Assembly: GCF_901000735.1 (NCBI RefSeq)
Contig: NC_081546.1
Coordinates: 14,027,629 to 14,091,628 of the forward strand
DNA from: Corylus avellana
Lineage: Eukaryota > Streptophyta > Magnoliopsida > Fagales > Betulaceae
DNA: 64,000 nt
Reading direction: 5' to 3'
Shown here: piece by piece, positions 34,621-47,108 of the stretch
Layout: each line of letters begins with the position of its first letter
Position numbering within the stretch: position 1 is the stretch's first letter
Program-made: the position numbers and the translations under genes
Notes under the pieces: generated by a model
Told to the model about the DNA's origin: nothing
The model's database searches: none
Seen by the model: the letters and a program-made list of their open reading frames with translations, nothing else

Positions 34621-35838
34621 TCAATTTTTGTTAATTGCCGTTATTTGAGTTAAATGAACCGTTTCACTTAAGTCCACCTCAGTTGAATTTTTGTATCCTA
34701 CGTGTTCACATTGGACAGGTAGGATATAAAACTCACCGTTTTGGACCATCCAACATGGTGAGTTTGGCTTAAACTTGAGGGCATCTTTTTTGAAACCCAT
34801 CACTTGCATATGGTCACAAAAAAAAAAAGAACATAGATAAACCTCAAGCGCTGAACCCACTGATGCAGAACCCACCGACGCAGAACCCGTCGACGACAGA
34901 ACAATCGGCGACAGAACCCACTGGAGACAGAGGCCACCGGCGACAGTACCCACCGGTTAAATCACTCATTCCGGCGTCACTTTTTCGGCTAGGGTTCCGT
35001 CAAATTACAAGATTTTGAATCGAAAAATCTTGTTTCGACGAAGGTATTTTCGGGAATTTCTTTGTGGGTTTTGTTGATTGATTGAAATGGAAGCCTTTTA
35101 TAGTTGTTTTTTGAATTTTTTTGTTGTGTTGGAAGCTTTTGGTCGAAACCACATCCCCAAGCTTTTTTGTCAAACATCTGTCGGATTTTTATATACACCT
35201 TTGAGAGCTTGTATTGGAATATTGTGTACAATTTATTGCACTTTTGAGCCAATATTATTGTTGATTGGTAGTGGGTGTGGTCCACCTTGGTTGTGGTCCT
35301 GGAATGAGACAGTTGTTTTTTCGTGTGCACTGGCAAGTTGGTCAATTATTGTTTTGTCTGTATAATTATTTATTTTATTTTTTTGCTTCTCTACTCAAAT
35401 GGTGGATTGCCGAAGACATGAAAATAGGAATTGTTTGTGCATAGTTTACGCCAGTTTCATCATTCTACAATTGAGTAGTATTATATACGTGGTTGGATGT
35501 TACGGCTAATTTCTTCTTATTGCATGTTTGATTACACTGCATATTTGCATGTTTGTAGGGAGCCGCCTATGCTCATATACCATCTCTAGCTAGTACACTA
35601 ACAACTTAGTATTGTTTAGATTACAAATTGAGCAGTACTGTTTCTATACAGGGGAATCACATTTTAAGCAATGTGATTATCATTTGTTTAGGGTTTAGGG
35701 TACATTTTTTTCCCAGTATTGTTTAGATTACAAATAGAAGTGAGAATAATTTTTTGGCAAGCTTGATTTTATTTTTATTTTATGAGCTTGATTATTCTCT
35801 CACATGTCAGTTATATATTGTTAGGTTCATATTATAAG
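34621..35838. other. Unassigned region upstream of the zinc finger gene
   Basis: Open frames on both strands (34621-34953, 34989-35345 and 35078-35365) show no domain I recognise and have low-complexity or shadow composition. It may be the 5' region of the GRF gene. Confidence 0.4.
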
Positions 35839-36347
35839 ATGAACATGAGAAAGAATGATTTCGGGGAAGGAGACAATGAAAGCGAATTCTACGATAGGAA
35901 GATGAAAAAGGTTTGTGAATTTTATTTTGTGAAACCCATCAGGGAACTGTGATTACTTCTAACAATTGTGGGTTTCACTGTAGAATGAACAGTCAATGTC
36001 GTCGGTATCTATAATATCATCGGTCAAAGAGGATATGGAACCTGTGCAGTGTAGGTGCGGACTTACAAGCCCAATTATAACATCCACTACTATAAAAAAT
36101 TATGGGAGGCGATTCTATGGGTGTGCTATGTATGACCGTAAAAAGGTATTTGAATTTGGATAGTCTGGTTTTAAGAAATAGTTATTACTTCGTGCTTGTT
36201 CGTAATTATCAGATTTTTTTTGTGTAATTACAGAAAGTTGGCCAATGTCGTTTTTTCCAATGGTATGACGAAGAAACCTGTGCTTGCGGAAGGGAGGTCC
36301 TACCTGGGCTGTATAAACAAGTTCATTCCCTGAAAGGTGAAGTGTGA
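35839..36347 (+). CDS. GRF-type zinc finger protein, small
   Basis: Three predicted exons (35839-35910, 35984-36145 and 36234-36347), GT-AG junctions, give an open 115-aa protein. The core reads CRCG, then RRFYGC, then QCRFFQW, the Cys-x-Cys ... Phe-x-x-Cys ... Cys-x-Phe-Phe pattern of GRF zinc fingers, which in other proteins bind single-stranded nucleic acid. An acidic, Ser-rich N-terminal segment precedes it and a second CACGREV motif follows. It is convergent with the MULE transposase at 36982-40653. It may be an accessory gene of the element, a captured host gene or a chance neighbour. The upstream ATG could lie in a further exon I cannot see. Confidence 0.68.
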
Positions 36348-36981
36348 CTTAGGGGCAAACTAAAGATCCAAACATATATGTTGGTTTTTTTGTTGGTGAT
36401 TTGTGTACTGTTGATTTGTCTAAGGTTGATGGGGCATTGAGGCATGGGAAGGAGGCAAATAGATTATTATGAGTGGAATTATCTATCTATTTTGTTGTTG
36501 TCAAGGATATTGTTTACTGAGCTATGTTGTCCACAATAATATATGGTTATGGCTTCTATGTAACAACTATTTTCATGCATTGAAGGTTGGCTGATTACTT
36601 TTATAGAACAACTATTTCCATGCATTAGTTTTATTCGTATGCGGCAATTTATGATTATTTGTACGTTGCTTTTAAGTATGAAATATTTATCCCTACAGTA
36701 GAATTTGCAGGCAAAATTAATTTTTTCCGTCCACTAATACGATCCGGAATTGGTAATTGCCATGACCAAATTCCAAAATGTAATTCAATAACTAACAGTG
36801 CACGTTTAATGCTTCATGAACAACATTCAAGTTAACAAGCACATAAAGTCCCAAAATGAATCCCCCAATTGTTTTTTATATTACAAACAAAAAACAAAAA
36901 AAAACCGACATATAACTTGATTATAAAATGGGTATGCGGGAAAAAGGCAAAAGGAAGAGATCTGGTAAGTGAGAAATGTGA

Positions 36982-39900
36982 TCATTGCGTGGCTCCACTT
37001 CCTCGGCTTCTTAGTACACATGTAGCCCTACGTGTACTACCATGATGTGATGATTCCGCTGCTGCTTCCGCCTGTGGTTCATGTTGGGATCCAAAGAATG
37101 CGTTAACAAAAATAATAATTAAATGCATTAAAAAAAACAAAAAAAAAACCCCGGAAATCATTGTGAATATTACTTTCTTAAGCACAAGTACATGAGTTTT
37201 TTTAAGCACAAAAAAAACTTGAATTTTACCTGTGACTGAGTAGCCCTACGTGTACATAAACTTGGCTGTGATGACCCGTGAGCTTCTGCTTCTGAGTGCA
37301 GTTGAGCTTGTGATCCCTACAATAATTTAACCAAACATTAAGACAAATACCAACATTAATTATTATATTACTTAAATAATAATTAAGCTAACAAATTTTG
37401 GAATATGAACCTTATGTTGTAAAATGTCTTTGTTTTACCTGTGCTTGAGCAGCATCTTTTTTTGGCTTATATTTCTTCGGTTTCCACCTTTTCCGGTCTG
37501 GATTCAAAGGTAAATGACAATCTTTGTAATTATGCCCTTAACCCCCACAATTTTCACATTTAACGATATATCTACTATGGGTTAGCTTATAGGGGTTAGT
37601 CGGCTCATCTACAGCTTTTCGCCTACTAATCTTTGGTCGACCAGGAGCCTTTCTAATGATAGGTGGTAAGATTTCATCGCATGGATCATCAGCTGGCCAT
37701 GTCTGTTGACCTTCCATGCCATAAACTCGAGTTGCATATCCTTGCATGTACTTGTCCATCTTGTAATAATCATCTAAATAATCCTCCAGTTTTTGTTTCT
37801 GCATGTAAAGTGCAGCACAAACATGTGAGCAAGGGATCCCACTCACCTGCCATCTTCCACATGTGCATGTGTGATGATCTAACCGGACTGAACGCCATGG
37901 CTCGTATTTGTGCTCGATCTCAAACTCCAACTCATTCTGCCACCGACTAATACAATTCCTTGCATCACTTTTTGACCTCTCCAATTTTTTCTGGATCATT
38001 GGGCATACTGTGTAGTGTGTCGTCTGGATTCCATTCCTTTTCTGATGGAAGCGTGCCATTATTTGCAGACGAATTTCTTCAAGCATAGTCAGTATAGGCT
38101 TAATCCTAGCTTCCTTAATCCACGCGTTAAAGCTCTCAGCAAAGTTGTGTAATAACATATCACTTTTGGTTTGGCAGCTGAAAGCATGTCTGGACCATGA
38201 TGCCTTAGGTACACCACTAAGGTAATTGTGTGCACCTTTCTCCATTGACAGTATATTCCGCATGTGATGGTCAAATGCATAAACATTGGCTGCACGTACA
38301 GCCCCCCACAACTCATCCTTCATAGCTTTCCCTGTGTAGCAATCGCTTTGAGGTTCGCATGTAGGTGCCGAACACAAAAGCGATGCTCAGCATGTGGCAA
38401 CACAACCTTAACTGCAATTCCAAGCCCCTACACACATAAATTTATGTTAAATTATATGTAATAACATAAAGAAATAAAATAACACAATAAGAACAAAAAT
38501 AGTATATTACACCAAATACCTTCTATATGTCAAACATTATAGTCCAACCAAGTCCGCCTTCTGGCCCGCATCAGTCCTCCAATAAAATGACAATAAACCA
38601 CTGCCATGAATCTCTTGTCTCTGCCTCGGCCACAGCAATTGTAATGGGGAACATGTTGTCGTTGTCATCCTTGCCTATGGCACACAACAATTGCCCCCTA
38701 TATTCCCCCTCCAGATGACAAGCATCTAAACAAATTATAGGCCGACAACCATGTCTGAACCCCTTCTTGCACGCATCAAGACAAATTTACATCCTTTGAA
38801 AGAATGCTCCATCTCAATGTACAAAAGCACTACTACCAAGGTTGGTGCCGAGTATTGCTAGTGCGTATCTCCGTGTGAGGCGATATTGCTTAGAGTGGCT
38901 ACCAAAAAGTTGATGAATGCCTCCCTCTTCGCTCTATAGCAACAGTCAATAGGAACATATATGTTAAGGTCTCTCTTCACCCTCTGTTTCAATGCATATG
39001 GTGTCCACGTGGGATCATCCTTGAAGTCCTTCTTATAAGTACGAACAAGATACTCAACATCGCATCTGGAGTTTTCGTACTGATTACCACAAATATGAAC
39101 CAGATAGTAAGTCTTAAGTTGAAAACAAGTCCTGGTAGCATCAGTAGAGGCATGAATCCTCCATGAGCAATGCTCTATTTTACAGACTGCACTGACCCTA
39201 CTCATGTCATTGTGCTTGTAGTTGTAATCAAACTCATTCTGCATGCGTCTTCAGTGCTATATTGAAGGAATGTGAATCTGCAAATTGATCCCCAAGCTCA
39301 AACGTCACTGGAATCTTTAAGTCATGTTTCAGATTGAACTGTCTATACCGCTTCCTTTTTTTTTTTTTCCAACCTCGCCAGCATCACTGTCTTGCAAACT
39401 TGCAAGACCATCACTTTCATCATCAGATTCCTCATCCCCAAAATCGGCTCCTTTATCACCTATGTTAATGTCAACTTTTTTCCACTATTTGGACGTCCCA
39501 TCCTTCTCTTTATTGACCTCAACAGCATCATAGAAACGGTCCTCATCCTCGCCATCAGTTGCTTCGAAGTCAGTCAATAGCTCCTTGATGACTTCATCAA
39601 TATCCTCTTCCACTTTCTTCTTCCAGTTTTCGGCACGGTGTCCGCACCAACATTAAGATTGTCTTCCTCATCCTACAAAACAAGTTGAGCAACCCGTGTT
39701 CTTCTTCTTCTGCGTACTGAAAAAATATATACAAAAAATAAAATAAAAATCCAAAAACAAAAGGATCAACAACCACAACAATTCACAAATGATTGATTAT
39801 ATTACAACACAATATAATAAATGTGACAACATAAAGTTAGTTGCTGGTGAATATTATTTCTAAAAAAAAAAAAAATCTAATAAGAGTCCAACTCAATTTC

Positions 39901-40653
39901 TATTTCTATGTACTTCCTCGGCTGGTGGTCGGTTGCCTGCTTGCTTTCTTGGATGGCGTAACAGAACGAGCAGCCTTAGTTTTAACTCGTGGGCTTTTGA
40001 AATGTCTTGATTGAGAATTTTCACATTCTTCAGCTTGTCCTTATACATCTCCATCTTCACGTGCAGCATTAGGTATGTCCTCCATCCCTAAAAGAAACAA
40101 TCAAATTTGTTGATAGTCATTCGGGGAGGGAAGGCTAAGTGCCCTCATGGTATATTATTTGAAAAAAAATAAACAAATAAGAAATAAGTATACTACCTTC
40201 ATCCTTAGGTATTTCATCCACCCAGCCACCACCTTCTCCATCTTCATCATGACAGGCAGCCCTAGGTATCTCACCCACCCCGCCACCACCTTCTCCATGT
40301 TGTCCTTCAACAGCTTCAAGAAATAAATGCTCCTCTACCATCATAGCATTGTCCACCATATGTTCAACATATAAATGAATATCTTCTGATTTGTAATCAA
40401 CCATAATGTTTACAAAATCTACAATGTTTGCATCACTATTTAAAGATATCACTTTATTATGTCAACTGTCACCGACGTTATACTAACATCTAACGTCGCT
40501 CATGTATCCTAAGTCACGAACCAATTCTTGGACTTCCCACATACTGAAATAGTCAACATTATAGGCTTTCACTTCATGGACGTCGCCACCAACGTATTTT
40601 AATGGGGTATGGGTCATTGTCCCACCGTGGTGCATGATTATATTGATAGCCAT
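36982..40653 (-). pseudogene. Mutator-like (MULE) transposase, decayed
   Basis: Read on the minus strand: a PB1-like N-terminal domain (about 40653-40490, YVGGDVHEV); an acidic linker (40452-40135); a MuDR-type DNA-binding segment (39244-38858, CKIEHCSWRIHAS); the DDE region (about 38750-38530, CLDACHLEG); then 38377-37538 with a SWIM zinc finger (CTCGRWQVSGIPCSH). A C-terminal zinc knuckle (CENC...HNYKDC) is interrupted by a stop at about 37538, and Ser/Gly-rich exons run to 36982. Introns are likely. A stop and frameshifts interrupt the DDE region at about 38390-38580. Such enzymes cut and paste Mutator-type elements in the nucleus. Not functional as it stands. Confidence 0.82.
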
Positions 40654-40760
40654 ATCTATAAACATATAAAATAGTGTAAGAAAAGAATATTTGTCCATAC
40701 AAGAAAACACGAAAAACAATAATATTTATCTATTGCATGAAATGAATATATATATTCATT

Positions 40761-41797
40761 TCATATATATATATGCAATTCATTTCCACTGGCTGAATGC
40801 AACCATTCTGTGGATTTTTCAAAATATTTGCTGGGAACAAGTCTTTCTTGGATACAATTTAAATCAGCACCAGAATCAATCAATGCAACAATATCAAGGG
40901 TAAAATCTGGGGAAACAATTATATGCACTTTAGAATACCATTTGGGAGGAACAAATTTGTTGATCAAATTGACAAAATTGACATTATCAGAAATATGTAC
41001 GTGTTTATTCTTTTTTAAATCAACCATATCTTTCCTGATGTTACTAATCTCATGTTGCAAATCTGAGATTATAACTACCTTGGATTTTTGTTTTGAAACT
41101 TTTTCCAAAGTATTTTTAGGAGAGATTATAGTATTATCTTGTTCTTCAGATTTAGTCAGAATAGAACAAGTACTAATACTATCATGGCCAGGTTCAGAAT
41201 GACAATTCTTTGTAAGATTAAAGGGCTTGGATCCTTCTCTTGTAGTTGATAACCAATCTAGGAGCACCTCGTTCTAACTCAGCATTCTTCATAACATAAA
41301 AGGTAACACAAGACCAAGGAGACTTACTCTTACGAATAATTCCCTTAGTAAGCAAATCAGCAATTTCTTTTTGGCAAAATTCCAAAGTTTCGGCATTCAT
41401 TTGAATAGGCCTAGCTTTGGTTGGTATTTTATTTTCAGAAAAATCTTTAACATTAGGCAAAGAAACAATATGCTTTTTCCTATGCCAAAAAGCATTAGGA
41501 AGTTCAGAGCAGACATAATCAATAATCAAGGTATTAAAAGCAGAAATTTTTGATTGCAAAAGCTTGTCAGAAAGTTGTTCAGCAATTTTTTTTGTATCTT
41601 AACTCTTGTTTGAGAAAATTGAGTTGTTTATGCTTGGCAGAGAGCAGATTTAAACAACTATCATTAATATCAAATTTGGAAGCAAAATGAAATTTAACTT
41701 CAAATCCCATTTTAATAGTTGAGACACCAGTATCATCAATAGTTAAAGGATAAAGCATGGCAATAAAAGGAAGATCAAGAATTACTTTATCAGTCAT
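40761..41797 (-). pseudogene. Endogenous pararetrovirus: protease and RT N-terminal fragments
   Basis: Three overlapping minus-strand pieces: 41797-41579 (a region normally just after the protease), 41559-41218 (N-terminal part of the reverse transcriptase) and 41267-40761 (a linker followed by an aspartic protease with DSGAD). In a normal caulimovirid genome the protease comes before the RT, so the order is scrambled and the pieces are in different frames. The RT part stops where the plus-strand RT core at 41822 picks up, pointing to an inversion breakpoint inside the RT domain. Degenerate, not functional. It abuts the MULE remnant. Confidence 0.78.
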
Positions 41798-41821
41798 ATA
41801 TTTGACAAGGACAGCAGGAAT

Positions 41822-42530
41822 ATGGAAACAAACATTATCTTGGCAGACATGGACCCCCTCAATGATGTCTTAGAATGGATTAGGTACCCTATTCCCAATA
41901 GAAAAGATTTGGTCAGTCGTCTTAACGATGCTGTTGTTTTTTCTAAGTTTGACATGAAGTCAGGATTTTGGCAAGTTCAGATTAAGGATAGTGATAGGTA
42001 CAAGACGGCCTTTACTACCCCCTTTGGACACTATGAATGGAATGTCATGCCTTTTGGTTTAAAAATTTCCCCTAGTGAATTTCAAAATATCATGAACGAT
42101 ATTTTCAATCCCTTCAGTCATTTCACCATTGTGTATATTGATGATGTCCTTGTTTTCTCAAAGTCCATTGATGAACACTGGAAACATTTGAAATCGAAAC
42201 CATCAAACATAACGGGCTTGTTCTTTCTGCTAAAAAGATCAAACTCTTCCAAGATAAAATCAGATTTCTTGGATTTGACATTTCCAAAGGTCAAATTCGC
42301 CCTATTGACAGGGCTATCCAATTTGCTGACAAATTTCCTGATGTTATCACTAAGAAATCCCAACTTCAAAGATTTCTTGGTTCTCTGAATTATATTGCTG
42401 ATTTCTACAAAGATTTGCGAAAACATTGTAAACCTTTGTTTGAAAGGTTACAAGGCAACCCTCCCCCTTGGTTTGATATTCATACTTGTCTTGTTGAAGA
42501 AATTAAGCTTCATGTTAAACCCTCCCTTGC
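41822..42530 (+). pseudogene. Endogenous pararetrovirus: reverse transcriptase core
   Basis: The plus strand encodes RT motifs in order, including FDMKSGFWQ, MPFGL and the catalytic YIDD (about 42137-42148). The frame shifts at about 42190-42200; RT connection sequence continues in another frame to an in-frame TAG near 42531. Similar to Caulimoviridae RTs, which copy pregenomic RNA into DNA. The N-terminal portion of the same domain lies inverted at 41218-41559. Confidence 0.82.
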
Positions 42531-42531
42531 T

Positions 42532-42960
42532 TAGGCATTCCTTTTGATAATTCTTTCAAGATTGTTAATACTGACGCCTCTGAAATTGGATTTGGAGGTA
42601 TTCTGAAACAAGTTGTTTCCCCAGGATCTTCCTCAGAATCTCCCGAACAAATTGTTCGATTTCACTCTGGATCCTGGAATAGTGCGCAGATTAATTACAG
42701 TACTATTAAGAAAGAAATTCTTTCTGTTGTTTTGTGTACTACTAAATTTCAGTCTGATTTACTTAATCAAAAATTTCTTTTGCGTATTGATTGTAAATTT
42801 GCTAAATATATTTTGAAAAAAGATGTCGAAAACATTGCATCAAAACAGATTTTTGCCAGATAGCAAGCCATTTTAAGTGTTTTTTATTTTGATATTGAAT
42901 ATATTAAAGGTGTTAACAATTCAATTCCTGATTTTCTTACTCGTGAATTTTTGCAGTGCC
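42532..42960 (+). pseudogene. Endogenous pararetrovirus: RNase H region
   Basis: After the stop near 42531, frame-shifted sequence shows an RNase H-like start (NTDASE at about 42568) and ends overlapping the next ORF near 42964. At least one frameshift and a stop (about 42860) break it. It is the normal partner of the upstream RT. Confidence 0.65.
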
Positions 42961-42963
42961 ACA

Positions 42964-44021
42964 ATGGCCAGCAAAAAGGGGAAGGAAAAGGTTAATACTG
43001 TTTTGAAACCCAAACCTACTATTCCTTTTTCTTCTGATGATCCCTTTGAACCTCCCCAAACTCACTCTCAAGTTTCTCAGTCAAATACTTTTGCTTTTAG
43101 TCATTTCACTAAGCCTGGATCTATGGCTCCTCCTAAGGAACCTAGTCCTCCCTTATACAATATTTCTATTCCTTGGATTGCTCTCCCCTTTTCTCAGTAT
43201 TTATTCTCTGCCGAAGATCATTCTCAGACCCCAAAGCAACTGGCTCAATCTTACTTTCCCCCTAAATTTCATTGGATCCCTGAACATCCTTTGAAAGATC
43301 TGTCATTTTATACTGATATTTTGATTCAAACCAATTCTGTCCGATTCAGGCCTATATTCAAACATAACGATCCTCAAACGATTGTTGGTACCATTGCTTA
43401 TTTTGTCAATTTCATCTCCGTTGATGAGTGGGGCTCTCACCCTTCTACCCTCAAACCTTCCTCAAACTCTCTCATTCCCTACTCTTATTATGACTATGTG
43501 AATGCCTGGTTTCATTTTATGCTCTTTCAAAACCATGAATTTAAACATTTTTGGTTTATCAGCTTTGATAAAGACTTTAATGGTTTTCTCCCCACTTGGT
43601 TTAACCAATGGTGGAACCAATTTGGTCTTACCTTGGATGTTCTCCCTGCTCAGCTTGTTTATGCTTATCATCTGTTTTCATCCCGCATCACCTGTGACGG
43701 TTGTTGTGATGATTATAACCCTATCTTCCCCTCAATGCTTCATTTTACCAAAACATTCAGAGTTCCATGGTTTCTTAGATGGAGCTATGTTAGGAATGAT
43801 GAAAAAATTGAAAGATTTTTTAAGCCAAAACTTGGGAAAAATCCTCCAAGATTGACCCCATTGTCAAAAAGGTTGAAATATTTGTTCAAAGAGTTGCAGC
43901 TACTATGCCAACCTTAGCACCTCCTCCACCTCTAGTGCCAAAATTCTCTTCCTCAACTGTTTCTAAAAAGAAACAATGGATTCAAACTTTTCTTGATTCC
44001 ATGTCTGATGATGAAAACTAA
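42964..44021 (+). pseudogene. Endogenous pararetrovirus: second ORF, function unknown
   Basis: An ATG at 42964 overlapping the end of the polymerase region opens 317 codons to 43917. A frameshift near 43850-43880 lets similar Pro- and Ser-rich sequence continue in another frame to TAA at 44019-44021. It is rich in aromatic residues (Phe, Trp, Tyr) and Pro, with no domain I recognise. A separate ORF after the RNase H is a layout I associate with florendovirus-type elements; the genus is an inference. Confidence 0.6.
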
Positions 44022-44502
44022 AGATAGATTCTTGACGAGCTCTGTTCAGATGGCTTTTAACGGCCATTGCTCCTCAAAAATTCAGAAATAGTCTCTTAAT
44101 GGCTAATTTTCTCAGCTTCTAGAAAGGCTCATAACGGCCTTCCCAAGAATTTAGAATAAGCCTCATAACGGCTCTTGATTTGCAGATTTCAGACTAGCTC
44201 ATAACGGCTGGATCTCAGTTTACTATCCACCATTATCTGAAGAATACTGTTCAAAACTACTGTTCACTTTTACTGTTCATTGTCACGGATGACACTGCGT
44301 AGGATTACTGTTCACACTCACTGTTCATGCTTTGTTTGCCGACACTACAGTGCCGACAGCTACTGTTCTAGATTGATTACTTTCACTATCCCAGATTGGC
44401 ACCGAATGTGCTTCTACTATTTACTTTTGACCACATTAACGTCGCATCTACTTTTACTATTTGTATCATGATTGTATTTTGTTTTATTCATTGTAATTAG
44501 CC

Positions 44503-44509
44503 TATATAA
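44503..44509 (+). promoter_or_regulatory. TATA box of the pararetroviral promoter
   Basis: TATATAA in CCTATATAACGGG, followed about 30 bases on by CCCTCATTGTAAGG, a plausible start region. It lies 345 bases before the primer binding site. Confidence 0.6.
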
Positions 44510-44853
44510 CGGGCTCCCCTCCCTCATTGTAAGGCAGAAGCAATTTACCAGAGACTTTCATCTCTTTTGCTCTCTAGCCATTCCCCTGCTTTTATCCTCT
44601 CCTCTCCTCTATCACTTACTTCTGTAAGTTCTGTCACTTACTTTTGTAAGATATTGTCAAGCTTATATCAAGCTTTGTTTATCCAACTTCTCAACTGTCT
44701 TTAATTTCAGTTCTTTATTTTCACTATACAACTATCATTACCGCCTCATGGCTGGTTTTACTGCTTTGATTTAAATTATCTTATGCATTGTACATCACTC
44801 TCCCCTACTCCTTGCGTCTATATGTATACTGCGCTTCCCCTTCCCCCTTGACT

Positions 44854-44865
44854 TGGTATCAGAGC
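44854..44865 (+). other. tRNA-Met primer binding site (pararetroviral)
   Basis: TGGTATCAGAGC is complementary to the 3' end of plant initiator tRNA-Met, the minus-strand primer of Caulimoviridae and many copia elements. Its position after the TATA box and a pyrimidine-rich tract, and the absence of copia LTR sequence, support the viral reading. Confidence 0.75.
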
Positions 44866-45059
44866 CCTAATAGTTCTGATCTCTTTGCTGCTTGATGTTC
44901 ACCCTGCTCTCTCTTGACCCCCTGAGTATCGTCTTGTTCTTATCCTTTTTATTTACTCCCTGTTAACCTTTCTTCGTGTCGAGCTCCTAGTTATTGAACG
45001 GTAGTTCACCACCCCGCAAGTACAGCTTGTAAGAAACGGTAGTCCACCACCTCGTCAGT

Positions 45060-46271
45060 TCAGTTTGCAAGGTATCTGTAAGTCTCGTTTAAAAGCCTAG
45101 GTTGGCGTGTTAGGGCGTGAAGAAGAAACTGTTGGTTTGGATTCGTCAAAGCTCCTCTGGAGTTTTGGCTCCAAATTAATCTTACAAAAGTTTTCTTCAA
45201 GGATTCGAATATTAGAATCAGTAGAATCATAGGAAGAAGTTTTGGAGTCAGATGGGGAAACTTTCTTAATACCAAAATTCTGACCAGAAGAACTGGCACA
45301 AGTAGTAGTTAAATCAGCAAGCAATTTGTTGACTTTCTCAAGGTTCATTTGAGAAGTCGTTTTCAAACCAGAAGATTTCGTTAAATCAGGGAGAGAAATC
45401 AAAGGTTTTTCAATTTTAGAAGGAGTGGAGGAAACTTTGGATCTGAAGAGAGAGAGGAAATTTTCTCTTCGATTCGGTCCAATTGTTGTCCTAAAATATG
45501 AAGAGATTGGGCACAAAAATCATTTTGTTCGATAATTTTCCTATCGTTATTAATAGGATCCTTATCACCATGAGTTTTAAAAGGAGAACATTTCACAACA
45601 ATTTTATTAACATCAAGAAGAGTATTTTCAAGAGGAAGCTGAGAAGATTTGACAACAGATTTATCTTCTTTGGTAAAATTCTTTTTTACAACATTCAAAA
45701 CATTATCGACAGGGAAAGTTTTTTGAAGATAATCAAAGAATAAAATATGTTTTTGGGACTTAATCATCATCTGGGTCCATTTGACCTTAATGAGATTTCG
45801 TTCCTTTTCAGAATATTTGGCACGGTAAGCATGCCGTAAATCACAATTTTCAACAGAATTAAAATCTTTGTGCAAAGCTGGCCAATCAATGATAGAAAAT
45901 AAATCTTTAATTGGAGCAGCAAGAACATTACATTGATGATGAGGAGTAGTGGGAAGAGGAGCATTAAAATCAGAAGCAGAAGGAGAAACAGATCCACCTT
46001 CGTCATCCGTTAGAGGATGATTTCTAGTAGAGTAAAAAGCAGAAGAAACTTGGGAATCGGTAGAAATTCCTTTGAGTTTCAAATTAGGGCTAACAGCAGG
46101 ATAAAGAGGAGGAGCGTTAAGAGATTCATCCACATCTTTATCACGACGTCGGAGTCCTTCGGAGGTTGTGGAACCAGCAAAAGAATTCCTTTGTTTGTTA
46201 ACCAACAGAGGCCTTTCAATTCTTCTTGAAAGTCCTAAATCAGAAAAATTGATTTTGACAGATCCATCCAT
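45060..46271 (-). pseudogene. Endogenous pararetrovirus: central polyprotein region
   Basis: Minus-strand open frames 46271-45399 and 45516-45060 overlap in different phases, so there is one frameshift at about 45400-45520. The sequence is rich in Ser, Lys and Asn with acidic patches, like the linker and capsid region that follows the movement protein in such polyproteins; no zinc knuckle is visible. It is in the same frame as the movement protein region upstream, separated by two stops (46461-46463 and 46278-46280). Confidence 0.55.
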
Positions 46272-46460
46272 ATATTGCTAGATGTAATCAAGATTAGAGG
46301 CATCATTCACTACTTGAGAAGGTTTTGCAACACCTTCCAAAAGCCACTTGTTGGGGAGGTCAATCTCATCCCTGCGAATCATTTTTGGAGTTTTAATATG
46401 AGCATTCTGAGTAGAACTTTGAATTAACAAAGTAGATTCACCTGGATTCTTGATCACAGC

Positions 46461-47108
46461 TTATGGATCTAGATTTGTCTTTATCAATTTATAATAAATA
46501 CGGTAGATGATAGCAAGGGGTCTGCTACCTTCTTCCATATGATAACCAGAAGTAAGGATATTCAACGTCAAAGCTTTAAGAATATGAATATCATTTAAAG
46601 CAAGAGAAATATTAGGGAAAACATCAAAATGGACAGGACCATTAAACAGAGAAAACTGAATCATACCAAGAATACTAGTACGAAAATCAACAAATCTTGC
46701 ATCACGCAAGCATAACAAAACAGAAGCATTAATACCAAGTCGAGTCAATGGCTTGACTGCAACTTGAACAGAACCAATATGTAAAAACTTGTAACCTTTG
46801 GCAAGAGAATCATTAACAAATTTTTTGTTAAACAAGGTAATAGTTTGATTATTACCTAATATAGCAAAAGTTTGTTCAACAGTTTTGACAGAATATTCAG
46901 ATTTAAAAGAAGATTTAAACCAAGAAGTAGTGTAAACATCCTTAGCGTCAAGCTTAGGGATGTTCCATTTATCAAATCTGAAATCATTATCACTTTCAAC
47001 AGAAAATTGTTGAAAATTAACCACGTCAGGTGGTAAACTGGAATCAGAGCTAATAAAAGAATTAGATCTCCACATATTGACACACAAACTAAACTCAAAA
47101 TCACTCAC
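46461..47108 (-). pseudogene. Endogenous pararetrovirus: movement protein region
   Basis: The minus strand encodes about 215 residues resembling the 30K-superfamily movement domain of Caulimoviridae, including LHIGSVQVAV and the CLRDAR segment. Movement proteins carry virus between cells through plasmodesmata. A TAA at 46461-46463 ends it in the middle of what is otherwise one continuous polyprotein frame. Its orientation is opposite to the RT core and leader at 41.8-45.0 kb. Confidence 0.75.

Larger units (their letters stand above)
44022..45059 (+). promoter_or_regulatory. Endogenous pararetrovirus intergenic region and leader
   Basis: Non-coding region between the second ORF and the leader. 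It has several TAACGGC words (44050-44210), a cluster of TACTGTTCA-like words (44245-44370), a TATA box and a tRNA-Met primer site. A near-repeat of CGGTAGTYCACCACCYCG at 45000 and 45036 lies in the leader. The layout is as expected for a pararetroviral pregenomic RNA promoter and leader. Confidence 0.65.

Noticed and set aside
34621..35365. Frames of 95-118 aa on both strands
   Set aside because: No recognisable domain and mutual overlap; unlikely to be proteins.
40739..40762. Perfect 24-bp palindrome of GAAATGAATAT and its complement
   Set aside because: Short AT-rich palindrome at the junction of the MULE and pararetrovirus; could be a breakpoint mark but chance is likely in this composition.
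44854..44865. Possible tRNA gene at TGGTATCAGAGC (also 56123 and 59101)
   Set aside because: Only the 3'-complement of tRNA-Met is present; these are primer binding sites, not tRNA genes.
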